Shown here piece after piece: positions 53,702-64,000 of a DNA stretch of 64,000 nucleotides. Made by a program: the position numbers and the translations under genes. The notes under the pieces are model-generated. The model worked only from the letters and a program-made list of their open reading frames with translations, was not told where the DNA came from and made no database searches. Every line of letters begins with the position of its first letter. Within the stretch, counting starts at the first letter, position 1. Source of the DNA: Babylonia areolata (taxonomy: Eukaryota; Mollusca; Gastropoda; Neogastropoda; Buccinidae); NCBI RefSeq assembly GCF_041734735.1, contig NC_134878.1, positions 40,422,329 to 40,486,328 on the forward strand. Direction: 5' to 3'.

Positions 53702-54489
53702 ATTGCACAAGAAAACACAAACACTTCAGCAGCAAAGAAACTGGAATATATGTCTGTCAAAGTAGGAGGAAATAGAAAATCAAGACGTGTCAATCTGCAC
53801 AGAATAGCAACTTTGAAGTTCTACAGCACTGAAACTAATTGACAGTTGCATTTCATAATAAAATATCTTGCAGAATACATCACAGAAAGTTCACTGAATT
53901 TTTTTCAGGCAGGATAGTTGACTGAATTTTAAGTATCAGAGTCTCAAACTTTGAAAAATCTTCAATTTGACCAGCGGAAAAAATTTGGGTAGCATGCTGC
54001 AGAGATGAATATTTCAGTAACTGTCACAAGTAGGACCATGAAATTTTGTGTGTGTAATAAGTGAAATGTCAGCTTTCAAAATAAATTAAAATCAACCTTA
54101 AAACTTCCCTCTTAAGTTGGCAGAAAAGGTATGATACCAGATTTTCTCATTAAAAAAGGGTGCATGCTGCGGATGAGACTTCTTCAAAATTTTTGTTTTT
54201 TAAAAAAATATTGAAGTTGCAGACACAATAAGTTACCAGTGGTCTAGGCTGATCATCTTCTGCAAAATTGCTACAAATTTTTAAACGAATGCAACTTGAG
54301 AGCATTATACAGAATGGGTAAGTTGATGGGGCATTCCACGACAAAGGTTCCCAGGAGGGAGCAAATATTACTTAAGTTGCTAGCAAAAATGACCGATATA
54401 TGAATCTATTTTCTTTCAGCTCTCTAGCTTTTTCTTCCATCCATGAACCCAGTCATGCATTTGATTACAGAAGAAACACAATAAATAAG
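53702..54489. other. Probable DEK intron, unrecognised sequence
   Basis: AT-rich sequence that continues the host intron after the RTE; no exon or element recognised. Confidence 0.45.
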
Positions 54490-54612
54490 AAATAAAAGGT
54501 GGATGATGTATCTTTATTTCTTCACAAAATGGCAAAATCACAAGAGAAAATGCACACCAAAAAATCTCTCATTTTTTGGCACTCACAGGTTTCCTGGCAT
54601 CAGCAATAACAT
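54490..54612 (+). repeat. Diverged dispersed repeat, copy 1
   Basis: Shares GAGAAAATGCAC, CATTTTTTGGC, CTCACAGGTTTCC and GGCATCAGC in order with 57140-57262. Identity is moderate, so this is an old repeat pair of unknown type. Confidence 0.6.
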
Positions 54613-55639
54613 GCTGCTCGTTACCTGAGATGTTCATACTGGCCTTTTTTGATCATGGAATAGGTCTTGTAAACCCTGCCATGAGCAGCCCTTTCTGCAA
54701 CATGTTAGATACACAGATCAGCTCAAAAGAAAGAACAAATGTTTGTTCAATTTAAAACTTAAAACCAAAACCAGAGCTCTCAGTTTAATATATGTTTAGG
54801 CTTTTGTCAATTTCTGAGTGTTTTGAGTGGGAGGAAAACACTGTGATAACAGAATTATAAAATGGCATACTAACAGGTAAGTATTCATTCAACAGCAACA
54901 CAAAATTCACTGCACTGAACTATATGGCCGCATTTACCTTTCACACAATAACTTGGATTACAGCAACAACGTATGCTTTGACAACTGAGGCTGAATTTTT
55001 GGGGGTCTGTCCTTTCCAGTTGCTGACAAGAACTTTGCCATCTACATGTACTGTTCATCTTATGGATGACTTTGTTGCATGCGATTATTTACTCAGATAT
55101 TCCACTTCAGAGTGCTACATTTCATGACTGAGATGAAAGTATTACTTAATGTCTTGTGTATATATGATTACTTAATATTGAATATTTTATTGTTAATATG
55201 CATATCATACTTAGTATCTTATTCTTTGATATATATTTTGTGTACTTACCTTTATTTGTGTGTGTATGTGAGAATGCATGTCTTAGATATATATCAAACT
55301 GAATATTTCATTCACAATATGTGCATGGTATTTTGCATTTTATCATTTCATGAAATATGTGTTTACTTCCCTTTGTTTTCTGTTTCATGCAGTCTAGATG
55401 CACAGCATATCATGGGTTACATGAACCACCCCCACCCCCCCACACACACACAATTATACTCTCTTAATGGCTGGACTCCTGATAGTGTTATATAGTTTGA
55501 CTTGACTGAACCTGATGTACAACTTAAGCTATGGGTATTATTGTACTGATTTTTGTTTTACTAATTTTAGTTTGTTAAAAATTGGTGTTAAATTTTTGAA
55601 GAAACAGGATGTTGACTGCACTGTTCAAATTAATCATAT
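54613..55639. other. Unrecognised AT-rich sequence
   Basis: No gene or element recognised. Short frames here are Tyr/Leu/Ile-rich as expected from AT-rich DNA. Confidence 0.4.
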
Positions 55640-55757
55640 ATCTCTTCACTTACACTTTTTTCATACTCAGACATACACATACTCACAAGCATACATGTGC
55701 AAATGCAAACTTGCTCTTTCTCTCTCTCTCTCTCTCTCTCTCACGCACACACACACC
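55640..55757. repeat. CA-rich and (CT)n(CA)n compound microsatellite
   Basis: CATACTCA/CATACA words lead into a phrase GCAAACTTGCTC and a (CT)n run, then CA repeats. The same phrase-plus-CT arrangement recurs at 60.5-61.8 kb. Confidence 0.85.
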
Positions 55758-55769
55758 TACTCCACTGAC

Positions 55770-55975
55770 AGGAAAGAAATGGAGAAGGGGGATGACTGGA
55801 GGGAGGAGGTGGTGGGTTATATCAGCAGTCAGGGATTCTCAGCCGGAACAAGTGGTCAGTGATCTGGGTCAGTGCCAAGTTTGCCACAACCATTGACAAC
55901 CCCCTCCCCTCTCCTTACCATTGGAGGGAGATTCTCAGAGACAAGGGAGGGGAATGACTATACAACTCTCAGCTA
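55770..55975 (+). repeat. Dispersed repeat next to microsatellite, copy 1
   Basis: Contains AAAGAAATGGAGAAGGGG, GATGACTGGAGGGAG, CAGCAGTCAGGGATTCTCAG and CAAGTGGTCAGTG. An inverted relative lies at 61135-61392. Both copies lie near CA/CT microsatellites. Confidence 0.75.
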
Positions 55976-57139
55976 ATTATGAAAGTGAAGTTTGCAGATG
56001 AGAGAGGGGGAGGAGGGGAGGGGTTAGTATGAATTGGTGTTCTTGTTCTTTCTGGAATGTGAGAGCATAGTATCTATCTGTCTGTATATATTAATATAAA
56101 GTTTCACAGCTATCGAAGCAAAATGCAACTAGAATATCAGACTTTTGTGTGATGTTGAATGAAAAAGAAACCACATTACAATTTTTTACTCACTTATTTA
56201 ACACTCACCGAATTTGTAGCAGACGGCGCTAATGCTGTCCAGAGCACTTCCGGTTTTAGACCTGGGTAATATTTTGCTTACTAAAGCAAAAATCAATCAA
56301 ATATTAGTAATGGGAATTCATGGTCTCCGTTTTAACATGTCCATTTTTCATTCTGTATCAATAGTTTTTGTGTGTTTTACTCAGAAAAAAATAAATCGTA
56401 TACCGATTGAAACAAAGTGTCACACTACGAAAACACTGATGAAATAGATCCAAGCTGCTCAGTTACTGACATCGATAAAAATCCTGATTCAAAGAATTTC
56501 AGATCAATATTGTGCATGAAAGTGCTAAAGACATTCGTTTTCAAAAATAATATAAAACTTAATGATGAAACTTAAGATTTTCTGGAGAAACAATGCCATT
56601 TTTGTGTTAGATGAAGTGCCGCTCTCCTGTGTCGAATGTTGATTGGGCCGACGCAACTGACGAAGTGGGGTACCTGCGTTTGAATCGCTTGAGCAAATTG
56701 CTCATGGATCAAAAATCTTAGTTTCGGATACCATTCAAATCAGCAGAAAATGCTCTTTACCGCTCATACAGTATCACTTAGGGTCAGATTTCATTTTCGA
56801 ACTGTGCGAGGCGTTGAAAGATAGCCAAAAATTTCCCGACTTTGCGCTCAGATCTAACTACCCTACTTTGCCCAAGGCTTGGGAAAAAAAAACGCACGGA
56901 AGTTCTCCTTGAACTTTCGCCTTTCACGGCTCCCAGTTTTTCAAACAGTAACCAGTGAATGGAAAGCAACGGATGCGATTTTTTCCACTGTGTGGTTGAA
57001 ACTAACTTTGTCGCGCTCAGAAAGACGCCGGCCGCCATTGAACAAGGATCGCTATTTCGCGTTACAGTACACTTCTTTTTCTTCTATCCGCGAACTCATT
57101 CACACATTGCATAAAGCAAACACAGTAAAAATTTAAAAT
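55976..57139. other. Unrecognised sequence with a CpG-richer part
   Basis: No gene recognised. From about 56620 to 57060 CG dinucleotides are commoner than in the surroundings, but no first exon or core promoter was identified. Confidence 0.35.
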
Positions 57140-57262
57140 ATAGATGATAAATAATTATTTCAGTCGGATAGTTTTTCACAAAATGAAATCAAATTTGAGA
57201 AAATGCACTTCAAAATTAGTCAATTTTTTCGGCGTTCATAGGTTTTCCGGCATCGGCCATGG
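57140..57262 (+). repeat. Diverged dispersed repeat, copy 2
   Basis: Partner of 54490-54612; ends directly before a SINE 3' fragment. Confidence 0.6.
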
Positions 57263-57275
57263 GGGCTGGCGCTAC

Positions 57276-57328
57276 CTAATGTGAGTGAACCTGGGAGTTG
57301 CAGCCCACGAACGCAGAAGAAGAAGAAT
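57276..57328 (+). mobile_element. SINE 3' end fragment (gastropod tRNA-SINE)
   Basis: GAGTGAACCTGGGAGTTGCA, then GCCCACGAACGC and an AGAAGA tail, is the 3' end of the same family whose middle part is at 43228-43310. Family recognition is from memory. Confidence 0.7.
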
Positions 57329-58065
57329 ATTCTATAAACTGAAATACTAATTTGAGCGCCAACTTGCAAACTTAATGATTTTTTTTTTAATCAGCTCATT
57401 TATTCTCTCTCTCTCTTGATCGACTCTTTCCCATACAGAAGAATAATAAATGAAAAATCAGTGCTTCCCATAATGCACTGTAGCATGTCCTTTATGCACA
57501 AAAATCTGAAAAGTACCCCCAGTTTTCAGAACTATGTCTCAAGGACACACATGATTTTCCTGAGAAGTCTTAATTTCTCAATCTTTAAGGCTATCAGTGA
57601 AGAGCAGACGATACCAAGTATTTTGGAGTTGCATCCCTTGTTTATTGCAGCATCAGATAACTTTTTGCAGACCAGCCTTGTACAATCCAGAGTTGAGTGT
57701 GCTATGGGCTTAAATGAGAAAATTCGGACCATACAGTTGAGTGTCATCCACTTCACGGATGCGTCTTTGGGTTTGATGCTCTAATTTCCTTACTAACACT
57801 CCAATTGTCTGTATCTCTTGGGCCTGGTTGACGCCGGGATATTATGACAGGAAGTGTAGAGTACAGCCTTGTCACATAGTCCCAAACCTAAATGTACCTC
57901 CATAGCAGCAGCATCATCGTCATCATTCTCATCCTCCTCTGTCGTCGTCAGTATTTTAAAAGAAAAAAAGCCCAAAATTATGTGGCCTATTATGCCCAGC
58001 TTTCATGGTGACCTCAGTTCTGATACACCTCCTTTTCTGTGATCTGGGCGAGTCTTGTCAAGGTC
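57329..58065. other. Unrecognised non-coding sequence
   Basis: No gene recognised. A 122-codon frame at 57416-57784 shows no known motif and no splice context. Confidence 0.4.
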
Positions 58066-58069
58066 TTAA

Positions 58070-58776
58070 GGCCAGACACGGTAGTGAAATTTTGACCAAA
58101 ATCATGATTTTTTGTGATTTTCGTTTTTTTGCATAATTTGCTTCTTCAACATCTAATCTTTATAGTCCGTTTCACCTGGGTACTATATTCACTTAAATAA
58201 AGCTTCAGATAGCATCAACATGTGTGATTTCTTGTGAGTACAAGCACATCTCTTTCTTTTCCTGTTTTCTCAGTTTTGTGTTTTGTCTTCGTAATACCAT
58301 TTTTCAAAATGCTAATGCTCAAAAACTTTAAAAGATAGCATGTTCAAACTTGGTACTTTCTTTCTTTATGTATTCATCTTTATTATAATGCAGTGGTTTT
58401 TATAGTACTAGTAAAAGAATTAATATACACTCATTTGAAAAACATGTCAAGGAATTTATCCACATTTCAACAAAAAAAAAGAAAAAAAAAGTATCTATTC
58501 AAATTCCAAAATACCACTGCACTATAATAAAGATCAAATACAAATAAATCAAATAAAACAAACAGAAATAACATATCTATAAAGGTACCGAAGTTTTAAG
58601 CTTTTAATTTTTTTGTTTGTTGGCCATTTTGGATTCGTTTCCATGGAAACCGTCACGACAAATTGCACAAAATGACCTTTTTAGACATGTTTAGTCCAAT
58701 ATCTTTGCATACCATGTCACAGAAAGCCATAAACTTCAAGTTTATTTCATACGTTTTTGTACTACCGTGTCTGGTC
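58070..58776. mobile_element. TTAA-flanked inverted-repeat element (MITE-like)
   Basis: The left end after TTAA (58066-58069) reads GGCCAGACACGGTAGTG; the right end on the minus strand, after TTAA (58777-58780), reads GACCAGACACGGTAGTAC. Inside, 58374-58407 and 58507-58540 are also inverted copies (CTTTATTATARTGCAGTGG), so the 707-bp element may be a long, diverged inverted repeat around a centre near 58455. No coding capacity. TTAA duplication fits piggyBac or Kolobok; the terminal bases do not decide. Confidence 0.75.
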
Positions 58777-58780
58777 TTAA

Positions 58781-59655
58781 GTATCGGTGGATTCATGGGG
58801 GACTGCCATTGAAGGGAGGTGATGGAGATCTCCACTATAGCAGGGACGCTCACTCTGTCTGGCTCCATGACTAAGCCATTATTGTAGTCAGTGGGGTGCT
58901 TAGTAGGTGGTGTCCTAAGTACGTTGAATCAGAACAGGCACTACAGAACACCAGCGAAGTGACTCAGCAGCAGTGCATGTCTCCTCTGGTGTTTGACCTC
59001 CTGGTGACATAACATCAATGGTTCCTTGTGTACTGCTGGCTCAGGGACTGCAACAAACCTGTGGATGTGTATGGGTGAGTTGGAATGAGCGGCTTCGGAG
59101 TAATGCCACTCAAACTGTGTAGATTACGGGGCAGCAAAAAAGAAGAAAAGAAATAGACATAAAGACAGGCATGAGATTTTTCCAACTATAGTCAGATTTC
59201 CGACTGAAAATTGGCTCCAGATGCCATTTTTCAGATTCATGTAAATCCATTGAGAAAATCGGGGGGGGTGGGGGTGGGGTGGGGGGGGTTCCGGCCAACA
59301 AAGGTTGCACGATCGTTGTCTGACCGATCAACAAGACAGACCCACAGCATTTGCCAAAATGCCCCATGTTTGGATAAGAGAACCAATTGAGAATATGCTT
59401 ATCTGTATTCAGTCACGATTACACAACTTCCGCTCACAGGCTTCACGACTTGCAAAAATACCTGATTTTGTCAATCGTTTTCAATCATCTACAAAATGAG
59501 AAAACTCACAAAGGAAAAAGAAGATTTTTGCAGCAGAGATCAATAAAGGAGTGAAAAATGGGTGGAACTTGAAAACAGAAGAACAAAAAAATAACTTTAC
59601 AGGTAATAGGCACCATTCACAAAATTGTCTCTGCAGGCAGGGCCAAGTGCGATAG
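58781..59655. other. Unrecognised sequence with a G-run
   Basis: No gene recognised. A broken poly-G tract lies at about 59261-59288. Confidence 0.4.
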
Positions 59656-59723
59656 GTGTCAGATTGTATGGGTGCGTGTCAGATTGTATGATTGTATGGG
59701 TGCGTGTCAGATTGTATGGGTGC
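59656..59723. repeat. Short tandem repeat GTGTCAGATTGTATGG, three units
   Basis: The phrase GTGTCAGATTGTATG occurs three times with spacings of 21 and about 30 bp; the middle unit has an extra ATTGTATG. Confidence 0.9.
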
Positions 59724-59939
59724 AACTCTTCCATCCAAGCATGGAAGTCTGTTTTTGTTTGTTGACCCCTTGAGAGGCGATCCAGCGACTTGTCAGAGCA
59801 AAATTGAAGTCAAAAGATTTCCTAACAGTCGATTGAAGTTGTCAAAATGCCGTTAACAAAGCCGATCCCTACATGGCATGTGCTGATATCACTGTGTCAC
59901 TGAAAAGCAAATGACACACGTGCACGCGCATGCACACTT

Positions 59940-61486
59940 ATGCGGGCGATCACACACACACAGACATGCGAGTGTGCACACACACACACACACACACAAA
60001 TGTGTGCGCACGCACAGATGCACGTAAACACTTGTGCACGTGATTTCCATCCCTTTCAAGCCCCTAATGCCATGGGTACATCTGCTTGGCCCTCTATTCA
60101 TTCAGCAAAAGCTGCAAAGGTTTGCCACTTCATGCACAAGCAAAATTGTTGGATTGAAACAGAAACTTTGTTACAATTGACGTCAGTGCTTTTTATGACA
60201 CAAACCATGATGCTGCGGCACTAGGCACAAACAGTTCATGGTAAGTCAGTTTATTTAGATCCGAGATCTATAGCCAGATTACCAAAGGTACACGCACATG
60301 AACACAGCTGAATTGAATGCACATGCACATGCACACGCGCACACACACACATTCACACTCTTATTTTGAAGAAAAAAAATCGCATGAATGCACACACGTA
60401 TACACATACTCTTTGTTTTTCATTTTCTCTCTCTCTCCTTCACATTTGCACATGTGCATATGAGTGCTAACACAATCACAGAGCTTGACAACGCGCACAT
60501 GTGTGCACGCACACACACACTCTCTCGCACTCGCACACACACATGGAGTTTAATTGAAAACATGCGCACACACAGAATTGTATTTAAAGCAATGCACATA
60601 CATGCACACACACAGAAACTTGCTCTTTTTCCTTCTACCTTCCTCTCTCTCTCTCTCTGTCTGTCCCTCTTTCTGTCTTTCTCTGTCTCTCTCCCTCTGT
60701 CTCTCTCTGTGTCTTTCTCGCATATACACACGGAGTTGTATTTAAAAAAACAAAACCAAAAAAACCACTCGCATACACGCACGCACACACACGGAGAGAG
60801 AAATCTATTGAATTTGAAAGCAATGCATACACTTGCACAAATACAACTTGCAGTCTTTCCTCCCACCTTCCCCTCTCTCTATCTGCCTCCCTCCCTCTCT
60901 TTACACACCGTTGAATTTAAACCACACACACACACATGCGCACACACGCTCTCTTGCTGGCTGTCTCTCTCTTTTTTTTTTTTCCTCCTTCGCACAGTTT
61001 AGTTGAACACACCCACACACACAGTGACTAGGCTGGGGTACTCCCAGCGGATCCGCTATTTTCAGTGGTATAGCAGTTAACAGGGGGGGATTGGGGGGGG
61101 GGGGGGGGGGGGGAATCACTCCACGCCCCCAAATCCCACCCCTTCCTGCAGACTTCTCTTTCATGATTTGCTTAGGTTCCCCTCCCCTTTGAATCGCTCC
61201 CACCAGTAGTGAGAGGGAATAAAACCACTGTCAATGAGTGTGGCAACTTTGGCATTTAGCCAAGACACTGACCACTTGCTTTGGCTGAGAATCCCTGACT
61301 GCTGAAAGTGGTATAACCAGTCACATACCCATTCCCTGCTCCCTCCAGTCATTCCCCTTCCCCATTTCTTTCCTCACCAACACACATGCCTGTCAGTGTA
61401 ACAGAGACTGCAGCTGTAGAGACCAAATGGTCAGTTATATTGGTACAGTGCAAACTTGTGTGCAAAGTACATTTTTCTTGAAAACA

Positions 61487-61521
<35 letters not shown>

Positions 61522-61902
61522 AGAGGACCCCCAAACCTCTTAAAATTCACTAATTTCATTTTCAGCCATGTGGCTTTGCACCCCACCAGGGGTCAAAGGC
61601 AGCCCCTGGAGCCCGGCCAATTTTCAGGGTAACTCTCCTGGACAATTCCCAAGCCACACACACACACACACACACACCTACACACACACACACACACTCT
61701 CTCTCTCTCTCTCTCTCTTACTCACTCACTCACACAAAGAGTTTAATACACACAGTTGTAGTTAAAGCAGTGCACATAAACACACACAAATGAACTTTTA
61801 CTCTTTCCTCCTATGTCCAACCCCCCCTTCTCCGTCTTTTTGTCTGTCTGTCTGTCTATGTCTGTCTGTCTCTCTTTCTCACATACACACAGATAGTTGC
61901 AT

Positions 61903-61949
<47 letters not shown>

Positions 61950-62000
61950 GACAGGATTTTGAAATCATGTCCACAAGGCTGATTTTACAGGTTTGAAAGC
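59940..62000. repeat. Compound CA/CT/TGTC microsatellite field with recurring cassette
   Basis: CA runs (59950-60000, 60290-60360, 61489-61520, 61656-61700, 61905-61947) alternate with CT and CTGT runs. A cassette made of TTGTATTTAAAGCAATGCAC-like sequence, CA words, CTTGCTCTTTTTCCT-like sequence and a CT run recurs at about 60555-60720, 60790-60900 and 61740-61880. A poly-G tract lies at 61084-61112. Long frames here come from simple sequence. Confidence 0.85.
61135..61392 (-). repeat. Dispersed repeat next to microsatellite, copy 2
   Basis: Reverse-complement relative of 55770-55975, sharing AAAGAAATGGGGAAGGGGAA, GACTGGAGGGAG, CAGCAGTCAGGGATTCTCAG and CAAGTGGTCAGTG. Confidence 0.75.
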
Positions 62001-62919
62001 AAAAACATTTTAGAAAAATTGGACTAATTTTTGTCTTCTGTGGGCTGGAATACCTCAGAGGCATTGGTGGCCCTAAAGTGCAGATTTTATGGTTTGAAAT
62101 TGAAAAAAAAAATAAAAAGATCTTCAGCTTCAGGGGGCAAAGCCCCCCTGACCCCCACCAGGGGCATTGCACCATGGACACCAACTGGGGCCCTTCTGCG
62201 GCCCCAGGGCCCCACCTTTCAGACTCAGTCTCTATATCCCAAACTGATGCCTGAAAGAGGAAGGAGAAAGACAGACATAGAAAGAGGAGGGGTGTAGATA
62301 CACACTAATAAACATAAACACAAATTTTAATATAAAAAGCATGCAATAAAAGAACATGAATCTTTACTTTCCAACACACACACATTCCATGAAAAAGTTC
62401 AACACCTCATTAAAATTAAGAATTCAGCCTCAAATATGAAAGAAAGAAAGGAGAAAGGGAGAAGACGCAGTGCACAGAGACAGATGGAAACCAATAATGA
62501 GACATGGAAGAAAGAAGACAGAGGAAGAATGGGGTGGACTGCACATCAAAAAAACAGTATGTCATGCATAGAAAAAATGCTAAAATATCTTTGAAATATA
62601 TAAGAAGCACACCCATCTTTCCACATAGTTATTGAGAGCACACACACCTGCATACATTGACCTTTAAAATGTCCTTAATGGATACGGAAGATGTCAGAAG
62701 GTTTTCTGGAGCAGTTAATGGCAGCACAACATGGCATGTTCTCTCTTTCGCTTTCTGGCTCACTGAAGATGTGGGTGTACCGTACTTTCACAGAAACACG
62801 CTCAACACGGTCGCTTCAAGCTGTCACGCATGAGCTACTGGATGGTTCAGTCCATTCTATTTATGTTTGTGGTTTCCAACCTTGTGCAAGGACTAGTACT
62901 TTGTTGAGGTTTTTGCTCA

Positions 62920-62922
<3 letters not shown>
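62001..62922. other. Unrecognised non-coding sequence
   Basis: No gene or element recognised; a GC-richer block lies at about 62130-62220. Confidence 0.4.

Positions 62923-62952
<30 letters not shown>
62923..62952. repeat. (GT)n microsatellite followed by TA-rich palindrome
   Basis: About 15 GT units, then a TATATATATTATTATATATATA-type palindrome at about 62972-62994. Confidence 0.9.
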
Positions 62953-62956
<4 letters not shown>

Positions 62957-62994
62957 TATTTCTTCTTTTTTTATATATATTATTATATATATAA

Positions 62995-64000
62995 AGTTTT
63001 ATTTTTAACACCAATTAACAAAAGCAGTTACATGACATATGTGACCCTCCACCATGTAATGAGTCGCTTTGCACCAGAGGTTGGTTTTTAGTTATTGGTA
63101 TATCATAACTGCAATAAAAAAACCAAAAAAAACAACAACTTTACAGCAAAAAAAAAAAGAAAAAAAAAGTTTGTAAATCGGATGATTCTGTGAAAGGTTA
63201 TTGTGATTTTAAGTTCTAAAGTCGCTGAAAAGTTTTGGAATATGTTCATAGCAACCACATACTGCTAAGCAAGATATGTTCATGAAATTTGGCACACACA
63301 TACTTATTGGCAATGTTCACAATTGCACAAGGTTTGAAAGAAAAATAGTGAGTGTACTTGATTTTATTCAAATAAGAATTTTCTTATTTTTTTGGAAAGA
63401 CTTGCGACTGAGGTGTAAGTATACTTACTTTTTATTCAGCTCAACATGACTAAAAGCCTTCCAGTTTTAAGATAAGTTTTGTTGTGGTGTTGTTTGTAGT
63501 TCAGTTACAAAGACACTTGCATTGTATAGTATGTGTACTAAAATTTATGCCAGATTAAAGGGAAAAAATGCTAAATCATGATGCTGAATCATGTAATTGT
63601 TGTAATTCAATGTGCTCACTGATGTGCTTGTGATATTACCACAATCCATGCAACAAGCACAACAAAATAACAGAAAAGATCAGTACAACAAAACTGCTCA
63701 CACAAAAGGTACAAGTTCATGTGCGTTTTATCCCAGCATAGCATCAAATGAAATACACTTCATAATCCAAATGAACTCTTCAAACACTTCATCTGCAAAG
63801 AAAACCTACTTGCCAAACCCATACTTCACACAATGAAGACACACAACCTCATCAGTCAAACACTCAATCTGCTTAAAAAAAAAAAAAAAATGCAGATATG
63901 TGGCACAGGTAATCAGTTCTTGTGGTACAAAGTGTTAGTCATCAGGGTGGATGGTGTTGATGTTGAACCTTCTTCCTCCACTCTTTTTTCTCCACCAGTG
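62995..64000. other. Unrecognised sequence, possibly a mobile-element remnant
   Basis: The phrase GTGACCCTCCACCATGTAAT, then GAGTCGCTTTGCACC, at about 63041-63076 resembles the end of a repeat I associate with molluscs, but no inverted partner or boundary was found. A-runs occur near 63110-63170 and 63875-63890. No gene recognised. Confidence 0.35.

Noticed and set aside
55515-55862. Possible next DEK exon
   Set aside because: The 115-codon frame crosses a CT/CA microsatellite and a dispersed repeat and has no DEK C-terminal features.
57029-57041. YY1-like GCCGCCATT site as evidence of a promoter
   Set aside because: A single short match without a first exon or other promoter signals; expected by chance in CpG-richer DNA.
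60388-61002. A 204-codon open frame
   Set aside because: Composed of CA and CT simple sequence; Ser/Leu and His/Thr runs only.

Overview
This is a stretch of animal nuclear genome, most likely from a gastropod mollusc. The evidence is split codons at GT/AG introns in a DEK-like gene, very dense CA/GT and CT/GA microsatellites, fragments of SINE families I recognise from gastropod genomes, and a mixed load of LINEs, a DIRS-type element and TTAA-flanked DNA transposons. The organism call is inference. No rRNA, tRNA or CRISPR array was seen. A run of exactly 100 N at 37204-37303 marks a scaffold gap, and the sequence left of it (about 34.9-37.2 kb) looks like poor consensus.

Host gene: two exons on the + strand (41191-41285 and 42767-42909) encode the central part and SAP box of a DEK-family chromatin protein. 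The window holds only this middle portion; no upstream or downstream exon was recognised, so most of the rest is probably intron or intergenic DNA filled by mobile elements.

Layout. 0-15.6 kb: mostly unrecognised DNA with microsatellites, two decayed LINE fragments (2.1-3.3 kb +, 6.3-8.1 kb -), a 44-bp micro-retroposon with target duplications, and a 382-bp MITE with about 80-bp inverted ends. 15.6-19.2 kb: a decayed L1/Tx1-like LINE (-). 20.3-30.1 kb: an RTE-type LINE (+) split by a 5.9-kb I-type LINE (-). 31.5-34.6 kb: a truncated SINE, then a 2.1-kb TTAA-flanked piggyBac-like element carrying a 46-bp minisatellite. 35.3-40.95 kb: a broken DIRS-type tyrosine-recombinase retroelement (+) just upstream of the first DEK exon. 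43.4-53.7 kb: inside the next DEK intron, a full-length RTE (-) with perfect 14-bp target duplications, itself split by a full-length I-type LINE (+) with 14-bp target duplications and both ORFs open (434 and 1230 aa). 53.7-64 kb: more intron-like DNA with a second TTAA-flanked element (58.07-58.78 kb), a diverged dispersed repeat pair and long compound microsatellites.

The most informative points are the two independent insertions of one I-type LINE family into two RTE elements, both antisense to the host RTE; repeated 5' UTR hairpins of that LINE with an apparent compensatory base change; an intact-looking copy of that LINE; and a canonical C2H2 zinc finger at the C-terminus of both RTE proteins.
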